Shown here in pieces: positions 52,770-59,804 of a stretch of DNA of 64,000 nucleotides. Made by a program: the position numbers and the translations under genes. The notes below the pieces were generated by a model that saw only the letters and a program-made list of their open reading frames with translations, had not been told where the DNA came from and did no database searches. This stretch comes from Lishizhenia tianjinensis. GTDB lineage: Bacteria; Bacteroidota; Bacteroidia; Flavobacteriales_D; Crocinitomicaceae. The stretch spans positions 682,001-746,000 of the forward strand of contig NZ_FPAS01000001.1 in NCBI RefSeq assembly GCF_900116425.1. The letters are read 5' to 3'. The stretch's first letter is position 1; the number at the start of each line of letters is the position of its first letter.

Positions 52770-52787
52770 AGGAGGTTAATTCCTCCT
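52770..52787. promoter_or_regulatory. 18-base perfect palindrome after the oligopeptidase B gene
   Basis: AGGAGGTTAATTCCTCCT lies 25 bases after the stop and 4 bases before the -7 box of the next gene. It could fold as a short terminator hairpin or act as an operator in the promoter spacer. Confidence 0.45.
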
Positions 52788-52791
52788 ACTT

Positions 52792-52799
52792 TACTTTTG
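52792..52799 (+). promoter_or_regulatory. -7 promoter box of the DUF4421-DnaJ run
   Basis: TACTTTTG, a perfect TAnnTTTG match. It contains the TTG (52797) that opens the longest frame, and ends 6 bases before the GTG at 52806. Confidence 0.55.
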
Positions 52800-52805
52800 T
52801 GGACG

Positions 52806-53807
52806 GTGAAAAAAGGAGGAGGAATATTAGCGATTACATTGAGCTTACTGGTGAGCCTTTTTGTTCGTGCCCAAGAGTTGCCTTATGAAATGCACAAAGA
52901 CAGAATAATTGTGCACCCAAGTATGGGATTTAGAACCGCTCCTTTTTCCTTAAAGTCAGAATTCAATCAGGAAATTGATCGCATTAATTTCAGACCCAAC
53001 CTCAATGCTATTGCTGGTATTGGAATGACCTATAAATGGATCAGTTTTAATTTGCGTTTCAAGCTTCCGGGCTATTTGAGAAATACAGATAAATTTGGTA
53101 AAACAGAATACCTCGACTTAAGTGCTTCCTTCCCTTGGAAAGGCTGGTTTTTTAACGGAAACCTTAACACTTACAGAGGTTTTGCCATAAAAAATGCTGC
53201 AAACATTGATGCAAGTTTAGGCAATCAGCATTCGAATAACAAACTTCAAAACTCCACACAAAATTCATCCATTTCCATTGCTGCGTGGAAATTTTTTAAT
53301 CCAGAATTTAAAGTCAAACCCGCCATGGGAATTGCTGGAAGATATACAGCACAAGCACATTCCTTCTATGTTAAACCTACCATAGATGTACACGGTGTTT
53401 CAGATCCAGAACATATATTACCTTATCAGTTTTTTGATACTACTGTTTCTGTATACAGAGCACAAAATTTAAGTTCCATAGACATGGGGGCTGTACCCGG
53501 TTTTGCTTATGTAAACAATATCAACGGTTGGCAATATGGAGGCTGGGCCGGTGTAGGAGGAGTTTTACAGACCAAATTCTTTAGTGCTGATAAAGTTGCT
53601 CGTGGTTTTATCGGACTCTCCCCTCGTGTAGATATTAACCTTAAAGGAGGCTATAATGTAGATGATTGGTTTGTGATGCTTAACGCACAATACAACAACA
53701 AACGCATACGCTTCAATCAATTAAGTTATAGACAATCTTATTATTCTTTTACCTTAACCGGCGGATATCGCTTTAAATACAAGAAGAGAAAAAAAGATGA
53801 CGCTTAA
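52806..53807 (+). CDS. DUF4421 outer-membrane-type protein
   Basis: 333 residues from the GTG at 52806 (signal peptide VKKGGGILAITLSLLVSLFVRAQ; Val would be Met). The longer TTG start at 52797 lies inside the -7 box and is rejected. After the signal, repeated amphipathic strands (FNLRFKLPGYL, WFFNGNLNTYRG, FTLTGGYRFKYKKRK) match DUF4421, a predicted outer-membrane beta-barrel family of unknown function. It overlaps the DnaJ gene by 11 bases. The leader would be very short. Confidence 0.82.
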   Translation: MKKGGGILAITLSLLVSLFVRAQELPYEMHKDRIIVHPSMGFRTAPFSLKSEFNQEIDRINFRPNLNAIAGIGMTYKWISFNLRFKLPGYLRNTDKFGKTEYLDLSASFPWKGWFFNGNLNTYRGFAIKNAANIDASLGNQHSNNKLQNSTQNSSISIAAWKFFNPEFKVKPAMGIAGRYTAQAHSFYVKPTIDVHGVSDPEHILPYQFFDTTVSVYRAQNLSSIDMGAVPGFAYVNNINGWQYGGWAGVGGVLQTKFFSADKVARGFIGLSPRVDINLKGGYNVDDWFVMLNAQYNNKRIRFNQLSYRQSYYSFTLTGGYRFKYKKRKKDDA

Positions 53808-54582
53808 TATCAACACCTTACTACTAGAAATTGACACTGTTCAAACCGTTGTATTTATTTTGTTCCTCATGCTCGCAGTATTATGGGGAAAAAACTATTA
53901 CGAGAGTAGCTTCTGGACCAAAGGAGAAATACCTTTAAGCTTCGGTAAATCAAAAGAAAATTTTATTGAAATACTCATCGCTCTATCCTACAACGTGATG
54001 AAACTTCAACATGAGGGGTACAGAGAAAAGCAAAAATACCTGTACGACTACCTTAAAAAGTTTAACTACTTTGAAACGGCCTACGAATTTCAAAATTCTT
54101 TCGCTGCAACCACCAAAATGCCTTTAAAGTCGGCGAGCATTGTAAAATGGATCAACAAGCACTACCCTAATGAAAATCAACGATTAAACATCGCCTATTT
54201 TATAGCTGGCATGTGTTTTCAGGATGGAGAAATATCCCCCAAAGAAATGAAGTACCTCCACACCTTTACAAGAGGTTTAAAAATTGGACATCACTTTGAG
54301 GCCATCATTGGTAGCTATCAGCAAAAAGAAGAGCAGAAAAGAAAACAAAACACGAAAACTCAACACAGATCAACTCAAACCAACAACAACCTTGTTTTTA
54401 AGATATTAGAAATTCAACCGACAGAAGATTTTGCCAAAATCAAAAAGGCGTATAGAAAATTGGTTAAAATTCATCATCCCGATCGTTTAACCGACGCTTC
54501 TGAACTAGAAATCAGTATAGCTCAAGATAGATTTATAGAAATTCAAAAAGCGTACGAAATATTAGAGAAACGTTACGCATAA
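53797..54582 (+). CDS. Membrane-anchored DnaJ-domain protein (DjlA-like)
   Basis: 261 residues. One N-terminal membrane helix (about 15-32), a TerB-like helical domain (about 45-175), a linker rich in Gln/Lys/Thr, and a C-terminal J domain with the HPD triad at residues 227-229 (IHHPDRLTDA). This order matches DjlA, a DnaK co-chaperone at the inner membrane. Start overlaps the DUF4421 gene end. A chaperone for an outer-membrane protein encoded next door is a guess from context. Confidence 0.88.
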   Translation: MTLNINTLLLEIDTVQTVVFILFLMLAVLWGKNYYESSFWTKGEIPLSFGKSKENFIEILIALSYNVMKLQHEGYREKQKYLYDYLKKFNYFETAYEFQNSFAATTKMPLKSASIVKWINKHYPNENQRLNIAYFIAGMCFQDGEISPKEMKYLHTFTRGLKIGHHFEAIIGSYQQKEEQKRKQNTKTQHRSTQTNNNLVFKILEIQPTEDFAKIKKAYRKLVKIHHPDRLTDASELEISIAQDRFIEIQKAYEILEKRYA

Positions 54583-54630
54583 AGCATCTTTTTGGTCGTT
54601 AAAATCGGGCAGTTTACTTATATTTAGGGC

Positions 54631-55491
54631 ATGGATAAATTAAAAGTAATTGAGTGTCCGAGAGACGCCATGCAAGGGTTACACGATTTTATACCCACAG
54701 AACTTAAGGTAAAGTACATTAACCAACTTTTAAAGGTAGGTTTTGACACCATAGATTTCGGAAGTTTTGTAAGCCCAAAAGCCATTCCTCAGATGCGCGA
54801 TACGGCTGAGGTATTAAAGCAACTTGATTTATCTCAAACACAGTCTAAACTCTTGGCCATCGTTGCCAACAAAAGAGGTGCAACGGATGCTTCTCAATTC
54901 GAAGAGATAGATTACCTCGGTTACCCTTTTTCCATCTCTGAAACGTTTCAACAGCGTAACACCAACGCAAGCATAGAAGAAAGTTTAGGACGTTTAGAAG
55001 AAATTGTCAACATCACCCAAAAGGCGAAAAAAGAACTTGTGGTATACATAAGCATGGGCTTTGGAAATCCTTACGGAGATGCTTGGTCACCAGAATTAGT
55101 TACCCGTTGGTCGGAGCGTCTCTACAAAGAGTTAGGCATTAATATTTTAGCCTTGTCAGATACCATAGGCGTTGCCAATCCTGAAATTATCACCCAATTA
55201 TTTACCACTCTAATTCCAGCGCTTCCAGAAGTAGAATTTGGAGCACACTTACACTCTACTCCAACCGAGTATACAGAAAAAGTGAAAAGCGCATATGAAG
55301 CAGGATGTAGACGTTACGATGGAGCCATTAAAGGTTTTGGTGGTTGTCCTATGGCCAAAGATGATTTAACTGGAAACATGCCTACAGAAGGTATGTTGCA
55401 TTGGTTCGATAAACACGGCATAGAAACAGGTTTAGATTTAGATGCTTTTAGAGACAGTCTAGACCTCAGTTTACAAGTATTTCCCGTTTAA
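54631..55491 (+). CDS. Hydroxymethylglutaryl-CoA lyase
   Basis: 286 residues, DRE-TIM metallolyase fold. IECPRDAMQGLHDFIPTELK has the Arg-Asp catalytic pair, GAHLHSTPTEYTEK the metal-binding His-x-His, and FGGCPMAKDDLTGNMPTEGML corresponds to the catalytic Cys loop of HMG-CoA lyase. The enzyme splits HMG-CoA into acetoacetate and acetyl-CoA in leucine breakdown. The family also holds related aldolases, so substrate is probable but not certain. TATATTTA (54619-54626) is a one-mismatch -7 box ending 4 bases before the ATG, so this gene may also start its own transcript. Confidence 0.85.
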   Translation: MDKLKVIECPRDAMQGLHDFIPTELKVKYINQLLKVGFDTIDFGSFVSPKAIPQMRDTAEVLKQLDLSQTQSKLLAIVANKRGATDASQFEEIDYLGYPFSISETFQQRNTNASIEESLGRLEEIVNITQKAKKELVVYISMGFGNPYGDAWSPELVTRWSERLYKELGINILALSDTIGVANPEIITQLFTTLIPALPEVEFGAHLHSTPTEYTEKVKSAYEAGCRRYDGAIKGFGGCPMAKDDLTGNMPTEGMLHWFDKHGIETGLDLDAFRDSLDLSLQVFPV

Positions 55492-55503
55492 AATAAACTT
55501 TCG

Positions 55504-56178
55504 ATGAAACTTTTTTTCCTTTTTGCATTATTAAGCATAGGCTTTGGAATACAAGCACAAACTAAAAAATTAACAGATTTCTCTAAGCTAAAGATCAGCG
55601 GACGTATGGAAGCTACACTTTATGCGAGTGACTCTAACTATATAGAAATCATTAACAAAGGCAATGACTTTGATATAGACAAACTTGAGTTAGTTTACAA
55701 AGGAGATGAGTTAATTATTAAATACTTGGGTTCCACTTTAGTTGATTTAAACATAGAAATGGCAATTTACTCCAAAGGCTTGAAACAAATTAGCGCGCAC
55801 CAAGGTGCAATTGTAACCGGTAGTAAAAGCCTTAACCTTAATGGAGATAAATTGACACTAGAAGTTTTTGCAGGAGGAACGATAGAAGTAAATTCTAATG
55901 CAAATTGGATAGAAGCGAATGTAAAACAAGGAGGATCTATAAGTTTAAAAGGAAAAACTGACCATTTAGACTTATCTATCGCAACAGGTGGCTACATAGC
56001 CGCATCTTTCCTGGAAGCCAAGAAAGTTAAAGCAGAAATTAAGTTTGGTGGAGAGATTATTTGTCATGCCATAAATTACCTCGATGCTAAAATTGTAAGT
56101 GGTGGAGAAATCAACTACAAAGGAAATCCAGAAGTAAATAAAACCATAAAACTTGGAGGTAAAGTAGTTCAGCTATGA
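55504..56178 (+). CDS. GIN-domain (DUF2807) secreted protein
   Basis: 224 residues. Signal peptide MKLFFLFALLSIGFGIQAQ, then a right-handed beta-helix-like repeat region with regular turns (GSKSLNLNGDKLTLEVFAGGTIEVNSNANWIEANVKQGGSI), the GIN/DUF2807 domain of putative auto-transporter heads. It starts 12 bases after the HMG-CoA lyase stop and its stop overlaps the next ATG (ATGA), so it is coupled with the lipoprotein that follows. The role at the envelope is unknown. Confidence 0.85.
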   Translation: MKLFFLFALLSIGFGIQAQTKKLTDFSKLKISGRMEATLYASDSNYIEIINKGNDFDIDKLELVYKGDELIIKYLGSTLVDLNIEMAIYSKGLKQISAHQGAIVTGSKSLNLNGDKLTLEVFAGGTIEVNSNANWIEANVKQGGSISLKGKTDHLDLSIATGGYIAASFLEAKKVKAEIKFGGEIICHAINYLDAKIVSGGEINYKGNPEVNKTIKLGGKVVQL

Positions 56179-56870
56179 TATTGAATAATAAAATGTTAGA
56201 AATAATCATGTTAAGTATTGCAATAAGTGCTTGTTCCAATGAAGACACCTCTAAAACTAAGGTGGATGACACGCCTAACACAGCTATTTCGAAAGACATA
56301 ACAGCACCCAAAACCGCTACAGCAAACAGTTCTGAAAACAAGGTAGAAATTTCATCTACCTTCGAAAACAAGACCTTTCAAGACAGCATAGAAATGGCTT
56401 TGCTGAACGAAATCAATATTTGTTACGATACCCTTCATCCCGATGAAAGGAAAAAGGGAATGTCTTTGTGCTCTCCTGAGAATTTTGCTTTCTATACTTA
56501 CTCAGACAAGATTAGTTTGGAGAACGGCTTTTTACTTCAAGTAAAGGCAGGTGTGAACGACTACCCCATACGTCGTTTATTGTTTTTCATCCGAGAAAAT
56601 GGAAGATTAGTTAGCATGAACAACGTGCAAGGTTACTTGGTTGAAAAACGTCACAATCCGAGTGGTTTTGATGATTTAGTTGTTTCATTGGTTGATAATC
56701 TAGACGGTACTTATCAACGTTACGACGTACTCTTACAATACCAAGAAGGTAAATACCACTTGGTTGAAGCTTTGGCCGATTTGTATGGACCTATAGAGAC
56801 ACCCGAAATGAAAAAGAACGCCAAAGCATTTTTTGAGGAGCGTATTCGTAAAAATAAATTGATGTTTTAA
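56175..56870 (+). CDS. Lipoprotein of unknown function
   Basis: 231 residues. ATGA overlap with the GIN gene. The N-terminus (MILNNKMLEIIMLSIAISAC) is a lipoprotein signal with Cys20, followed by an acidic, Thr/Lys-rich linker to about residue 55. The rest looks like one alpha/beta domain (CYDTLHPDERKKG ... DLVVSLVDNLDGTYQRYDVLLQ). No family recognised. It overlaps the next lipoprotein gene by one base. Confidence 0.72.
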   Translation: MILNNKMLEIIMLSIAISACSNEDTSKTKVDDTPNTAISKDITAPKTATANSSENKVEISSTFENKTFQDSIEMALLNEINICYDTLHPDERKKGMSLCSPENFAFYTYSDKISLENGFLLQVKAGVNDYPIRRLLFFIRENGRLVSMNNVQGYLVEKRHNPSGFDDLVVSLVDNLDGTYQRYDVLLQYQEGKYHLVEALADLYGPIETPEMKKNAKAFFEERIRKNKLMF

Positions 56871-57295
56871 TGCGTAAATTGAGTCTATTACTACTCCCTA
56901 TTTTTCTTGGAGCCTGCATACACGAGAGTGAGTTAAAACCTATACTGCCCCTTGAGTTTTTACACGATGACAATTCCAAAGTTTGGGAGGTGGATCAGCA
57001 CAGTGAACGATTGGACGCAGAGCACCCGAACTTTAACACTTTGATATTTTACAATACGGGCTATGTATTTTTACACCCTAAAAACAACCTAGATGTGAGC
57101 ACGGGAAAGAAAGGTACTTATGCCCTATCCATTAACCCCTCAGACACGCTTTTAACCCTAGATTTCAATGGGGATAGAAAGTCTTATCAAATCACTCTAT
57201 TTAGCAAAGATGAGATTCGTTTTTATCCAAAAAAAATGGACACATCTTCTAAAGATGCATCCATTCATATCATTCCTTTTTCTATGCCTTATTAG
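56870..57295 (+). CDS. Small lipoprotein of unknown function
   Basis: 141 residues. MRKLSLLLLPIFLGACIHES is a lipoprotein signal with Cys16. The body is beta-rich and about 120 residues (FNTLIFYNTGYVFLHPKNN, KGTYALSINPSDTLLTLDFNGDRKSYQITLFS), reminiscent of lipocalin-like Bacteroidota lipoproteins, but this is a weak guess. The ATG overlaps the upstream stop (TAATG), and it is last of the run starting at 52806. Confidence 0.7.
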   Translation: MRKLSLLLLPIFLGACIHESELKPILPLEFLHDDNSKVWEVDQHSERLDAEHPNFNTLIFYNTGYVFLHPKNNLDVSTGKKGTYALSINPSDTLLTLDFNGDRKSYQITLFSKDEIRFYPKKMDTSSKDASIHIIPFSMPY

Positions 57296-57303
57296 GGCAC
57301 CTC

Positions 57304-58101
57304 TTATTGCTTCACGATTCTTTCAACTCCATACGATCCATTCACCTCATACTGCAAGAAGTATACTCCTTGTGGTAAATGTGCCATTGAACACTCAGTT
57401 CCAATTTGAGGCTCTATCACTACCTGCCCTTCTAGGTTAATTACTGAAAAATTAACTGCTTTCGAGCTAGAGATATACATCATATCTGAAGTTGGATTAG
57501 GAAAAACGGTTAACGCTACAAGCTTTTCATTTTCTATACTTAAAGGATCATCTATCCTCACTTTAACATCGTCAATAAACAACTTAAATCCATTGAAAGT
57601 TGTATTCACGAAAGCAAGGTAAACAGCCTGATCGTTGTAACCATTATCAGATAAATTCACTTCTCTTTCTAACCAATAAGGCACTTCATTATTTACCAAA
57701 ATAAGTGTATCGGTAAATGAACTGATGTTGTTATCTGTCGTAGATATCAATACTTTATAATCATCCGGGAAAGAAGGATCAGCAGACATAGCCTCCCAAT
57801 TTAGAATATTCCCATAGGCTCCTAAATTAATTGGAGGTGTTATTAACCAACGGTCTGCCCTATCAATGGGATCAAAATAAGAAGTACTTGCTGCAACAGT
57901 GTCTGCATACAAACTATCTTCTGTATACGTAATCCAGGCCGCATCAAATTCTACAACCGAAGAGTCTACGGTTAATCCATCGTTATCAACTATCGTCCAA
58001 GTTGATGGTACACCTTGTTGAAAATCTTCATTAAAAACCTCTGTTTGCCCCATAACAAAAGGCACTACAAACAAAGATGCAAAAAGCATAATTTTATTCA
58101 T
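57304..58101 (-). CDS. T9SS-secreted choice-of-anchor J protein
   Basis: 265 residues from the ATG at 58101 (MNKIMLFASLFVVPFVMGQ signal peptide); the track-like longer GTG start at 58107 lies inside the -7 box. One MAM-like choice-of-anchor J domain fills residues 20-170 (EDFQQGVPSTWTIVD ... FKLFIDDVKVRIDD), followed by the T9SS tail (VTVFPNPTSDMMYISSS ... GVYFLQYEVNGSYGVERIVKQ). It has no extra module, unlike the larger homologue at 32033. Its stop lies 8 bases from the convergent lipoprotein stop. Confidence 0.87.
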   Translation of the reverse strand: MNKIMLFASLFVVPFVMGQTEVFNEDFQQGVPSTWTIVDNDGLTVDSSVVEFDAAWITYTEDSLYADTVAASTSYFDPIDRADRWLITPPINLGAYGNILNWEAMSADPSFPDDYKVLISTTDNNISSFTDTLILVNNEVPYWLEREVNLSDNGYNDQAVYLAFVNTTFNGFKLFIDDVKVRIDDPLSIENEKLVALTVFPNPTSDMMYISSSKAVNFSVINLEGQVVIEPQIGTECSMAHLPQGVYFLQYEVNGSYGVERIVKQ

Positions 58102-58106
58102 AGTCA

Positions 58107-58114
58107 CAAAAATA
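58107..58114 (-). promoter_or_regulatory. -7 promoter box touching the choice-of-anchor J start codon
   Basis: Minus strand reads TATTTTTG, a perfect TAnnTTTG match ending 5 bases before the ATG at 58101, so transcription would begin about at the start codon. Confidence 0.6.
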
Positions 58115-58233
58115 GGAAAATTGCTGATGTATCATATACCCATGGGCACTCCCCTCAACTCTTTAACAAAGATTGTAAAAAAAGGATGTTTATAACTCTC
58201 GCAGCTCAAGCGAAATGTAGACCTCTCCTTCTT

Positions 58234-58241
58234 TATCTTTG
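58234..58241 (+). promoter_or_regulatory. -7 promoter box of the sodium symporter gene
   Basis: TATCTTTG, a perfect TAnnTTTG match, 13 bases before the ATG at 58255. The 120 bases between this and the divergent promoter hold nothing else recognised. Confidence 0.65.
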
Positions 58242-58254
58242 AAAGAAAAAAACG

Positions 58255-59727
58255 ATGTCGAGCACCCTAATATTAACGGTTATAGCCCTATACTTTGTTT
58301 TACTCATTAGTATTTCATTTATCACTTCCAAAGGAGCTAAAAACTCTACATTTTATTCGGGAGATAGAAATTCTAAATGGTATTTGGTAGCCTATGGAAT
58401 GATAGGAGCTTCTTTGTCTGGCGTAACCTTCATCTCTGTGCCGGGAGAGGTAGACAGTTTGGGGTTTAGTTATATGCAAATGGTTATTGGTTACTTAATT
58501 GGTTATGCCATAATAGCCTTTGTACTCATGCCTTTGTACTATCGCCTCAACGTTACTTCCATCTATGCTTATTTGGGAGAACGTTTTGGAAACACAGCCC
58601 ATAAAACAGGCGCGGCATTTTTTATAATTTCAAGAATACTCGGAGCATCTATACGTTTATTTTTAGTGGCGGACATACTACAATTCTTTGTTTTCAAAGA
58701 TATGGGGGTGAGTTTTTATGTAACGGTTTTCATTACCCTTGTTTTGATTTACCTCTACACCTACCGCGGTGGAATAAAAACCATTGTTTGGACAGACACC
58801 TTACAAACCACCTTTATGCTTGGTGCTTTAGGGATAAGCATTTACCTCATTTCGCAACAATTTGGTGCAGCGCAAAGTTGGGAGCATTTGGAAGGAATAG
58901 GTGCTATGGATTGGTTTGTAAGCGAGGATGGAAATGCAAAAAACTATTGGTTAAAGTATATTCTGGCGGGTATGTTTATCACCTTAGGAATGACAGGTTT
59001 AGACCAAGACATGATGCAAAAGAATTTAACCTGTAAAAACATCAAGGAAGCACAAAAAAATATGATGAGCTTCTCAGTGATTTTATTCTTTTCCAATTTA
59101 CTTTTCTTGGTTTTGGGAGGAATGCTTTTTCTGTACATTCAAGAGAGTCCTGAATTACTTGAAGTTTTCAACGCCATGGAGGCAGACAAGCGCAATGATC
59201 GCTTGTTCCCACTTATCGCCTTAAAAGGTGAATTGGGTACAGGATTAGGAATAACCTTTTTATTAGGTTTAATTGCTGCCGCTTACTCTAGTGCGGACTC
59301 TGCTTTAACCTCTTTAACCACCTCTGTAAGTCTGGATTTATTTAGAATAGACCGACTGGAGGAAAACAAATCTCAGCGCTACAGAAAGATTATTCAACTC
59401 TGTATCACACTTTTAATTTTTATCACCATTTGCCTGGCGAACATTTACAAGGAACAAAATGTTTTAAGAACATTGTTTGTGATGGCTTCCTATACGTACG
59501 GTCCTTTATTAGGATTGTTCTTCTTCGGAATTTTAAGCAAGCGAAAAGTAAACGCTACAGCATTGTTGATAATTTGTATAAGTATACCCACGGCATTAAT
59601 CGTACTGATGAACCATTCAAAAGATATTTTCGGTGATTTTTTAATCGGTTCAGAATTACTAGGTATTAACGGATTACTTTGTTATTCAGCCCTGTATGTA
59701 GCTTCATTGTTTAGTAAGCAAAATTAA
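58255..59727 (+). CDS. Sodium:solute symporter (SSS family)
   Basis: 490 residues with about thirteen membrane helices. SLSGVTFISVPGEVDSLGFSYMQMVIGYLIGYAIIAFVLMPLYYRL and YTYRGGIKTIVWTDTLQTTFML are SSS signatures, and AAAYSSADSALTSLTTSVSLDL carries the Ser/Asp sodium-site residues of helix 8. The substrate may be a sugar or sialic acid-like compound in this Bacteroidota subgroup; not determinable here. Monocistronic. Confidence 0.92.
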   Translation: MSSTLILTVIALYFVLLISISFITSKGAKNSTFYSGDRNSKWYLVAYGMIGASLSGVTFISVPGEVDSLGFSYMQMVIGYLIGYAIIAFVLMPLYYRLNVTSIYAYLGERFGNTAHKTGAAFFIISRILGASIRLFLVADILQFFVFKDMGVSFYVTVFITLVLIYLYTYRGGIKTIVWTDTLQTTFMLGALGISIYLISQQFGAAQSWEHLEGIGAMDWFVSEDGNAKNYWLKYILAGMFITLGMTGLDQDMMQKNLTCKNIKEAQKNMMSFSVILFFSNLLFLVLGGMLFLYIQESPELLEVFNAMEADKRNDRLFPLIALKGELGTGLGITFLLGLIAAAYSSADSALTSLTTSVSLDLFRIDRLEENKSQRYRKIIQLCITLLIFITICLANIYKEQNVLRTLFVMASYTYGPLLGLFFFGILSKRKVNATALLIICISIPTALIVLMNHSKDIFGDFLIGSELLGINGLLCYSALYVASLFSKQN

Positions 59728-59804
59728 TTTTGAAATGTGACGATGTTTTTTAATAATTCCACCTTTGATTTTATTAAATTGCTCCTCGCTAGAAGAAAAA
59801 ATCT

